Assembly: GCF_026413145.1 (NCBI RefSeq)
Contig: NZ_JAOVYZ010000009.1
Span: forward strand, 1-49,675
Source: Limosilactobacillus kribbianus
GTDB taxonomy: Bacteria > Bacillota > Bacilli > Lactobacillales > Lactobacillaceae
Length of the DNA: 49,675 bases
Direction: 5' to 3'
Position numbers and translations under genes: made by a program. Of this stretch, positions 43,423 to 49,675 are shown in pieces; position 1 is the first letter of the stretch, and each line of letters starts with the position of its first letter. The notes under the pieces are model-generated. The model saw only the letters and a program-made list of their open reading frames with translations, was not told the origin of the DNA and made no database searches.

Positions 43423-45786
43423 ATGGCCAACATTTTAAAGAAATGGATTGAAAGCGACCGTCGTGAACTGCGGCGGATTGATAAAATCGCTGATAAAGTT
43501 GAAGCCTACGCCAAAACCATGGCGGACATGACTGATGACCAGTTAAAGGCGAAGACACCAGAATTCCGCCAGCGCTACCAGAAGGGTGAAACGCTCGATG
43601 AGATGCTGCCGGAGGCCTTCGCGGTTGCCCGGGAAGGTGCCAAGCGGGTGCTGGGCCTGTACCCATTCCATGTTCAGATCATGGGTGGGATTGTCCTGCA
43701 CGAAGGGAACATCGCCGAAATGAAGACCGGTGAAGGGAAAACCCTGACCGCTACTATGCCGGTATATTTGAACGCGCTCTCCGGCAAAGGGGTCCACGTT
43801 ATCACCGTTAACGAATACCTGTCCAAGCGTGACGCCGTCGAGATGGGCCAGCTCTACAACTGGCTGGGCTGCAGCGTCGGCATTAACAATTCTGAGATGA
43901 GTCCCGATCAGAAGCGGGAAGCTTACAAGGCCGACATTATGTACTCGACCAACAGTGAAATCGGGTTCGACTACCTGCGTGACAACATGGCCGTTTACAA
44001 GGAAGACCAGGTTCAGCGGGGATTGAACTACGCGATCGTCGACGAGGTGGACTCGATCTTGATCGATGAAGCCCGGACGCCGCTGATCATTTCCGGACCG
44101 GGAACGGGGACCTCGAAGCTCTACAAGCAGACGGACCGGTTTGTCAAGCAGTTGAAGAACGAGGTGGACTACAAGGTCGACCTGGAATCCAAGACCGTTT
44201 CCCTGACTGACGAGGGGATCCAAAAGGCCGAAAAGTATTTTAACTTAAAGAACCTCTATGATCCTGAGAACACGCCGCTGACCCACCACCTCGACCAGGC
44301 GCTGCGGGCCAACTACATCATGTACCGGGACAAGGACTACGTGGTTTCCGACGGCGAAGTCCTGATCGTTGACTCCTTCACCGGACGGGTGATGCAGGGA
44401 CGGCGGTTCTCCGATGGCCTGCACCAGGCGATTGAAGCCAAGGAAGGCGTTGAGATTCAGGAAGAAAACAAGACGATGGCCAACATCACCTACCAGAACC
44501 TCTTCCGGATGTACAACAAGTTGGCCGGGATGACCGGGACCGCCAAGACTGAACAGGAAGAATTCCGTGAGATCTACAACATGGAGACGATCACGATCCC
44601 AACCAACAAGCCGGTTATTCGGAAAGACGAACCGGACCTGCTCTACCCAACGCTGAAGAGCAAGTTTGCGGCCGTTGTTCGCCGGATCAAGAAGCTCCAC
44701 GCCAAGGGCCAGCCAATCCTGGTCGGGACCGTGGCCGTTGAGACCTCCGAATACCTGTCGCACCTGCTGGACAAAGAACACATTCCGCACGTGGTCTTGA
44801 ACGCTAAGAACCACGCTAAGGAAGCCGATATCATCAAGAACGCCGGTCAGCGCGGTGCCGTGACGATTGCCACCAACATGGCCGGGCGGGGGACCGATAT
44901 CAAGCTCGGCCCCGGCGTTCGGGAACTCGGTGGCTTGGCCGTCATCGGGACCGAACGGCATGAATCGCGGCGGATTGATAACCAGCTGCGGGGCCGTTCC
45001 GGTCGGCAGGGGGATCCGGGCCTGTCCCAATTCTACCTGTCACTGGAAGATGACCTGATGAAGCGCTTCGGTGGTGACCGGATCAAGAACTTCCTGCAAC
45101 GGATGAAGGTCGACGACGAGGACGCGGTGATCAAGAGCCGTTTCCTGACGCGCCAAGTGGAATCCGCCCAGAAGCGGGTTGAAGGGAACAACTACGACTC
45201 GCGGAAGAACGTTCTCCAGTACGATGACGTGATGCGTGAACAGCGGGAGATCATCTACAAGGAACGTCAGCAGATCATCACCGAGGACAAGTCTTTGAAG
45301 TGGGTCCTGATGCCGATCTTCAAGCGGACGATCGAACGGGAAGTTGAGCAGCATACCCTGGGTGAAGAAAAAGAATGGGATCTCAAGGGAATCGTCGACT
45401 TTGCCGAAGAGGTCCTGGTCAAGCCGCACACCTTTACGGTTGACGACTTGAAGGGTAAGACCAAGGAGCAGATGGTGGACTACCTGATGGGCTTTGCCAA
45501 CGGTGTCTACAAGGACAAGCAGCGTCAGCTCTATGATCCGGCTCAGATGCTGGAATTCGAGAAGGTCGTCCTCCTGCGGGTGGTTGACTCCCACTGGACC
45601 GATCACATCGACGTGATGGACCAGTTCCGGCAGTCTGTCGGTCTGCGGGGCTATGGTCAGTTGAACCCGCTGGTTGAATACCAGACGGCCGGCTACCACA
45701 TGTTCGAGCAGATGATTGCCGACATCGAGTACGAGACGACCCGACTCTTCATGAAGTCCGAGATTCGTCAGAACGTGACCCGGTAA
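43423..45786 (+). CDS. secA: Preprotein translocase ATPase SecA
   Basis: Motor of the Sec pathway at the SecYEG channel. The 787-residue protein has Walker [26 protein letters not shown], the preprotein cross-linking domain, [13 protein letters not shown] and [18 protein letters not shown]. It ends soon after the helical wing domain (IRQNVTR) and lacks the C-terminal zinc-binding CxCx8CH tail of longer SecA proteins, as is common in lactobacilli. Start has AGGAAGG upstream. Confidence 0.97.
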   Translation: MANILKKWIESDRRELRRIDKIADKVEAYAKTMADMTDDQLKAKTPEFRQRYQKGETLDEMLPEAFAVAREGAKRVLGLYPFHVQIMGGIVLHEGNIAEMKTGEGKTLTATMPVYLNALSGKGVHVITVNEYLSKRDAVEMGQLYNWLGCSVGINNSEMSPDQKREAYKADIMYSTNSEIGFDYLRDNMAVYKEDQVQRGLNYAIVDEVDSILIDEARTPLIISGPGTGTSKLYKQTDRFVKQLKNEVDYKVDLESKTVSLTDEGIQKAEKYFNLKNLYDPENTPLTHHLDQALRANYIMYRDKDYVVSDGEVLIVDSFTGRVMQGRRFSDGLHQAIEAKEGVEIQEENKTMANITYQNLFRMYNKLAGMTGTAKTEQEEFREIYNMETITIPTNKPVIRKDEPDLLYPTLKSKFAAVVRRIKKLHAKGQPILVGTVAVETSEYLSHLLDKEHIPHVVLNAKNHAKEADIIKNAGQRGAVTIATNMAGRGTDIKLGPGVRELGGLAVIGTERHESRRIDNQLRGRSGRQGDPGLSQFYLSLEDDLMKRFGGDRIKNFLQRMKVDDEDAVIKSRFLTRQVESAQKRVEGNNYDSRKNVLQYDDVMREQREIIYKERQQIITEDKSLKWVLMPIFKRTIEREVEQHTLGEEKEWDLKGIVDFAEEVLVKPHTFTVDDLKGKTKEQMVDYLMGFANGVYKDKQRQLYDPAQMLEFEKVVLLRVVDSHWTDHIDVMDQFRQSVGLRGYGQLNPLVEYQTAGYHMFEQMIADIEYETTRLFMKSEIRQNVTR

Positions 45787-45820
45787 AATTCAATACGATT
45801 AATTACTACTAGATTCTAGG

Positions 45821-45859
45821 TACGGCAGTAAGGTAACCCATGGCGGTACCGCTGCCGTA
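45821..45859 (+). terminator. Hairpin between secA and prfB
   Basis: TACGGCAG (45821-45828) pairs with CTGCCGTA (45852-45859), with an inner GGTA/TACC stem. The following TGTTTGTATG is only moderately T-rich, so it may be a leaky terminator or a leader structure; it ends 12 nt before the prfB ribosome site. Confidence 0.55.
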
Positions 45860-45882
45860 TGTTTGTATGTGGAGGTTTTGTT

Positions 45883-46999
45883 GTGGAATTAAGTGAAGCA
45901 AAAAAACAAGTAGAAGCAATGCAACAAGAAGTTGCCCGCTTCGGGAGGTCTCTTTGACCTCGATGCCTTAGACGAGAGCATCGCGGAAAACGAGCAGAAG
46001 ATGGCCCAGCCGGACTTCTGGAATGACAACGAGTCGGCCCAAAAGGTGATCGGTGAGAACAATGCGCTCAAGGATAAGCGCGACACCTTTGTCCACCTGC
46101 GCGACCAGATTGCCAACCTGCAGACCAATATCGAACTCCTCGAACTGGAGCCCGATCCGGACCTGCAGCAGGAATTCGACGCGACCTTTGCCCAGACGAA
46201 AAAGGCCCTGGAGCAATACCGGCTCAGCCAGCTGCTGGACGGGGAGTACGACTCCAAGAACGCCATCTTGGAGATCCACCCCGGTGCCGGGGGAACCGAA
46301 GCCCAGGACTGGGGTTCGATGCTCTTGCGGATGTACGTTCGCTGGGGTGAACAGCACGGCTTTACCGTCGAGACGGCCAGCTATGAGGCCGGGGACGAAG
46401 CCGGCATCAAGAGTGTGACCCTCTTGATTAAAGGGCACAACGCCTTTGGCTACCTGCGCAGCGAGAAGGGGGTTCACCGGCTCGTCCGGATCTCACCATT
46501 TGACGCGGCGGGTCGGCGCCACACCTCCTTTGCCTCGGTCGACGTCATGCCCGAATTGGACGAGAGCGTCAACATCAAGATTGACCCGTCCGATCTCCGG
46601 GTCGACACCTTCCGTTCCAGCGGGGCCGGTGGTCAGCACATTAACAAGACCGAATCGGCCGTCCGGATTACCCACCTGCCGACCGGGATCGTGACCTCCT
46701 CGCAGGCTGAGCGTTCCCAGCTGCAGAACCGGGTAACCGCGATGAACATGCTGAAGTCGAAGCTGTACGAATTGGAAGAAGAAAAGAAGGCCAAGAAGCG
46801 GGCTGAGATCGAAGGGGAGCAGCTGGACATCGGTTGGGGCTCCCAGATTCGTTCCTACGTCTTCCATCCCTACACAATGGTCAAGGATAACCGGAGTGGT
46901 CACGAGACCCACGATGTTCAAGCGGTGATGGACGGTGACCTCGATTCCTTTATCAACGCTTATCTCCAGTGGAAATTAAGCCAGAAGAACCCGCAATAA
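45883..46999 (+). CDS. prfB: Peptide chain release factor 2 (programmed +1 frameshift)
   Basis: Recognises UGA and UAA stops. Frame 1 starts at GTG 45883 (GGAGG 7 nt upstream) and reads 24 codons to CTT-TGA at 45952-45957; reading then continues in the +1 frame from GAC 45956 to the stop at 46999. The product is 371 residues with the SPF anticodon-like motif (RISPFDAAG) and the GGQ peptidyl-hydrolysis motif (GAGGQHINK). The codon count and motif positions match intact RF2, so this is not a pseudogene. Confidence 0.97.
45943..45958 (+). other. prfB recoding site
   Basis: GGGAGG acts as an internal ribosome-binding sequence 3 nt before CTT, followed by the in-frame UGA stop and C. This is the classic RF2 autoregulation: low RF2 slows stop reading and favours slipping onto the +1 frame. 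The typical sequence is AGGGGG-TAT-CTT-TGA-C; here it is GGGAGG-TCT-CTT-TGA-C. Confidence 0.95.
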
Positions 47000-47057
47000 A
47001 GAAGATTGCGGTTAATTGGAAAAGCAAGTAAGATTAAATTAACAAGGAGTGGTGTTT

Positions 47058-47399
47058 ATGCGCGAAAATCGCAAACGTCGGCTGACCCGCTCGGCGTCCG
47101 ACCGCATTTTGGGCGGCGTCTTTGGCGGACTTGGTAAGTATCTCCATGTTTCACCGAACTTTTTGCGGGTGATCTACGTGATCCTGACGATCTTAACCGC
47201 CGTCATGCCGGGGGTGATCGTCTATCTGATCCTGTTGATTATCATGCCGCCTGATCCGGAACATCCCGGTATCATGGGCTTCTTCCAGGCCTTTAACGAC
47301 CTGAACAAGAAGATGACGGATTCGGGCGACCAGTCCCGGTCCCGGCGGCAGCTGACCGACGTAGAAGAAAAAGACATTAAAAGAAATGGGCGATCATAA
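47058..47399 (+). CDS. PspC-domain envelope stress protein
   Basis: A 113-residue protein with the PspC domain (RLTRSASDRILGGVFGGLGKYL, given in parts as RSASDRILGGVFGG and LGKYLHV) and a hydrophobic membrane segment (about 38-63, VIYVILTIL...LLIIMPP). The C-terminal half is charged and soluble. ATG at 47058 has AAGGAG 8 nt upstream; a GTG at 47049 overlaps that site. The order pspC-yvlD-hprK-lgt resembles Bacillus yvlC-yvlD-hprK-lgt. Confidence 0.9.
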   Translation: MRENRKRRLTRSASDRILGGVFGGLGKYLHVSPNFLRVIYVILTILTAVMPGVIVYLILLIIMPPDPEHPGIMGFFQAFNDLNKKMTDSGDQSRSRRQLTDVEEKDIKRNGRS

Positions 47400-47758
47400 T
47401 GGGATTTTGGAAAAGAGTATTAATTGATACCGTTCTGTTTATTGCCCTGGCCGGCCTCTTTGCCGGGACGGGGATGTTCTACATCAGCAGCGCCTGGATT
47501 GCGCTGCTGGCCAGCTTTGTTTTGGCCATCTTAAACGTCTTAGTCAAGCCAATCCTGGTGATTTTTTCCCTACCGATCAACGTCTTGACCCTCGGGCTCT
47601 TCAGCATCGTAATCAACGGGGCGATGTTGATGCTGACATCGGCATTTATTGGTGCGGACCTTTTTCACTTCTCTTCGTTTTGGAGTGCCATGCTGATTGC
47701 CATCATCATGTCGATCTGCAACACCATTATTACTGACCACCAAGAAAATCATTATTAA
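47399..47758 (+). CDS. yvlD: YvlD-like four-helix membrane protein (phage holin superfamily IV)
   Basis: A 119-residue integral membrane protein with about four hydrophobic segments and the conserved LNVLVKPILVIFSLPINVLTLGLFSIVINGAML core (given by its key parts NVLVKP, LPINVLTLG, VINGAML). The family name is historical; these are chromosomal envelope proteins, not phage genes. Its ATG overlaps the pspC stop by one base (TAATG). Confidence 0.88.
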   Translation: MGFWKRVLIDTVLFIALAGLFAGTGMFYISSAWIALLASFVLAILNVLVKPILVIFSLPINVLTLGLFSIVINGAMLMLTSAFIGADLFHFSSFWSAMLIAIIMSICNTIITDHQENHY

Positions 47759-47773
47759 AAGGAGTGAAGCATC

Positions 47774-48727
47774 GTGCCAAACCACGTTACCGTTCAAGAA
47801 TTAGTTGACCAGGTCCGCTTAAAGGTTCTCCAAGGCAAGGAATACCTCGACCGGCCGATTACCACCAGTGACATCTCCCGGCCAGCCCTGGAATTTGCCG
47901 GTTACTTCAAGCACTATCCGGCCCTGCGGATCCAGCTGCTGGGGATTACCGAAACCTCCTTCTCCAAGGACCTGACCCACGAGAAGATGGTAAAGTACAT
48001 GACGAAGATGTGCACGCCGCAAACGCCGTGCTTCGTCATCTCAACGAACCTGCCGATCCCGCCGGAACTGAAGACGGCGGCGGCCAAGGCCAACATCCCG
48101 ATCCTGGGGACCCATCTGACCTCCTCGCAGATTCTGTCCAACATGACCTCCTACCTGCTGGGCCGCCTGGCACCGCGGAAGTCAATGCACGGGGTGCTTG
48201 TCGACATCAACGGGGTCGGGGTCCTGATCACTGGTGATTCCGGGGTCGGTAAGAGTGAAACCGCCCTGGAACTGGTTCGGCGGGGACACCGGCTGGTTGC
48301 CGATGACCGGGTCGAGGTCTATGCCCGGGACGAACAGACCCTGATCGGGACGGCGCCGGCGATCTTAAAGCACCTGATGGAAATTCGGGGAATCGGGATC
48401 ATCGACGTTTCCACCCTTTACGGGACCGGGGCGATCATGCCGGATGACAACATCAACCTGATCGTTCATCTGGAGACCTGGACGCCGGACGCCAAGTTTG
48501 ACCGGCTCGGCGACCGGGGTGATACCCAGACCATCCAGGGAGTGATCATCCCGAAGGTGTCAGTGCCGGTCAAGACCGGGCGGAACCTGGCGATCATCAT
48601 TGAATCGGCCGCGATGAACTACCGGGCCGAGACGATGGGCTACGACGCCACGGAGACCTTCGACCGCAACCTGAACAAGCTGATCAAGGAAAACTCGGCC
48701 CGCGATAGCAAGAAGGTTCAGAAGTAA
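47774..48727 (+). CDS. hprK: HPr kinase/phosphorylase
   Basis: Phosphorylates HPr on Ser46, giving the CcpA co-repressor, and reverses it. The 317-residue protein has a Mur-ligase-like N-terminal domain, His139, P-loop GDSGVGKS (154-161), the DDRVEV segment and the family signature EIRGIGIIDV. The GTG start follows AAAGGAG. It ends in a one-base overlap with lgt. Confidence 0.97.
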   Translation: MPNHVTVQELVDQVRLKVLQGKEYLDRPITTSDISRPALEFAGYFKHYPALRIQLLGITETSFSKDLTHEKMVKYMTKMCTPQTPCFVISTNLPIPPELKTAAAKANIPILGTHLTSSQILSNMTSYLLGRLAPRKSMHGVLVDINGVGVLITGDSGVGKSETALELVRRGHRLVADDRVEVYARDEQTLIGTAPAILKHLMEIRGIGIIDVSTLYGTGAIMPDDNINLIVHLETWTPDAKFDRLGDRGDTQTIQGVIIPKVSVPVKTGRNLAIIIESAAMNYRAETMGYDATETFDRNLNKLIKENSARDSKKVQK

Positions 48728-49548
48728 TGGGGACCAGGCTAATAGCGGCGCTTAACCCCATCGCCCTCCAATTCGGCCCCTTCACGATTCACTGGTACGG
48801 GGTCATCATTGCGACCGGGGTGGTTCTGGCCCTCTGGTTGTCCGTTCGCGAGGGCAAGCGCCAGGGAATCCCCGAAGACTACTTCTACGACTACCTGCTC
48901 TGGGCCTTACCGATCGCCATCATCTGCGCCCGACTCTACTACGTCACCTTCCAGTGGCCGTACTATGCCGCCCATCCCGGTGAGATCATCGCCATCTGGG
49001 ACGGAGGAATTGCCATCTACGGGTCGATTATTGGGGGCTTTGCCGTCCTCTACTTCTTCTGTCGCGCCCGGCACCTGTCGATGTGGACGATGCTGGACGT
49101 GATCGCGCCGACGGTCATCCTGGCGCAGGGAATCGGCCGCTGGGGAAATTTCATGAACCAGGAGGCCTTTGGCGTGATTACGACCAAGGCCGCCCTAATG
49201 GCTCAGCACATCCCGAATTGGATTATTGCCCAGATGTACATCGGTGGCCACTACCGGGTGCCAACCTTCCTCTACGAATCACTTTGGGACCTGGCGGGCT
49301 TTGCCGTTTTGATGCTGCTGCGGCACCGGCACCACTTCTTCTTGCGTGGGGAAGTCTTCTTATCCTACGTGATGTGGTACGCCTTTGGCCGCTTCTTCAT
49401 TGAAGGGATGCGGACCGACAGCCTGATGCTGGGCAGCGTCATCCGGGTTTCTCAACTGCTGTCACTGCTGTTCTTCATCGGCGCGCTGGTCTTAATGATC
49501 GTGCGGCGGCGACGGGGAATGGCTCCCTGGTATGATCAACCAAAGTAA
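48727..49548 (+). CDS. lgt: Prolipoprotein diacylglyceryl transferase
   Basis: First enzyme of lipoprotein maturation, transferring diacylglycerol to the lipobox cysteine. The 273-residue membrane protein has about seven hydrophobic segments, FTIHWYGVIIATG at the start, the IWDGGIAIYGSIIGG region and the signature GRWGNFMNQEAFG; YESLWDL and FFIEGMRTDS are also typical. It starts in the TAATG overlap with hprK. Confidence 0.96.
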   Translation: MGTRLIAALNPIALQFGPFTIHWYGVIIATGVVLALWLSVREGKRQGIPEDYFYDYLLWALPIAIICARLYYVTFQWPYYAAHPGEIIAIWDGGIAIYGSIIGGFAVLYFFCRARHLSMWTMLDVIAPTVILAQGIGRWGNFMNQEAFGVITTKAALMAQHIPNWIIAQMYIGGHYRVPTFLYESLWDLAGFAVLMLLRHRHHFFLRGEVFLSYVMWYAFGRFFIEGMRTDSLMLGSVIRVSQLLSLLFFIGALVLMIVRRRRGMAPWYDQPK

Positions 49549-49558
49549 AATAAGTCAT

Positions 49559-49675
49559 GTGGTAATAAGTCAAGATAAAATTATCACTGACAAACTTGTT
49601 TTGACCAGATTTTTGACGCACTTAAATAAGCCTTGGTACCAAGGTGTTTTAAAAGCTAAGCGTCGAGAATCAATT
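49559..49675 (+). CDS. Possible partial reading frame at the window edge
   Basis: A frame from GTG 49559 stays open to the end (39 codons, with LTRFLTHLNKPWYQGVLKAK). It has no convincing ribosome site and I do not recognise it. The region is markedly more AT-rich than lgt and contains a perfect palindrome CCTTGGTACCAAGG (49631-49644). It could be the start of an acquired gene or chance. Confidence 0.25.
   Translation, partial: MVISQDKIITDKLVLTRFLTHLNKPWYQGVLKAKRRESI

Noticed and set aside
45883-45957. prfB as a frameshifted pseudogene
   Set aside because: The interruption is the conserved CTT-TGA recoding site with an upstream GGGAGG, and the joined product is full length.

Overview
The window looks like ordinary chromosome from a heterofermentative Lactobacillaceae, most likely a GC-rich Limosilactobacillus (fermentum/pontis/oris type). 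The evidence is gene content and order (tadA-ffs-dnaX-ebfC-recR-yaaL-tmk-darA-holB-yabA-rsmI, tsaB-rimI-tsaD, hpf-secA-prfB, pspC-yvlD-hprK-lgt), class Ib ribonucleotide reductase, T-box leaders, CIRCE/CtsR control of groESL, and GC-rich third codon positions. The species call is an inference from memory of these families, not from a search.

Layout. 1-7040 (minus strand): adhE, nrdF, nrdE and nrdH, with two copies of a 152-nt structured repeat placed after adhE and between nrdH and nrdE. 7155-15159 (plus): tadA, the SRP RNA, then a long replication/repair/c-di-AMP/thymidylate cluster ending in an acyl-ACP thioesterase. 15204-19964: a polyphosphate operon in which ppk is flanked by a catalytically degenerate Ppx-like protein and an intact short Ppx. 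20036-23613: galE, then tsaB-rimI-tsaD for tRNA t6A synthesis. 23619-24150 (minus): an AT-rich two-gene island (a small unrecognised protein plus DUF4160). 24261-27338 (minus): proBAC behind a T-box. 27374-30710 (plus): a second, divergent T-box leader driving an omega-amidase-like hydrolase, a class I aminotransferase and a PanE-family reductase. 30721-32676 (minus): an ABC-F protein. 32781-35807: rex behind Rex-type operators, then groES-groEL with CtsR and CIRCE sites. 35929-39837: an APC amino acid permease, a KimA-type potassium importer and a small membrane protein. 39834-42546: an IMPACT-family protein divergent from comFA-comFC. 42564-46999: hpf, secA and prfB (with programmed frameshift). 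47058-49548: pspC, yvlD, hprK, lgt. The last 127 nt are AT-rich and hold at most the start of an unknown reading frame.

How the genes work together. Most of the window is housekeeping. The regulatory layer is rich: redox (Rex; candidate cre at adhE), dNTP (NrdR-like pair at nrdH), heat shock (HrcA and CtsR at groESL), amino-acid starvation (two T-boxes), carbon control (HprK; candidate cre at hpf), translation (prfB recoding) and second messenger (DarA, with KimA as a known c-di-AMP-controlled family). I did not find a clearly novel defence or mobile system. The most unusual items are the duplicated 152-nt terminator-containing repeat, the back-to-back T-boxes with an ambiguous second specifier, the degenerate Ppx partner of Ppk, and the DUF4160 pair.
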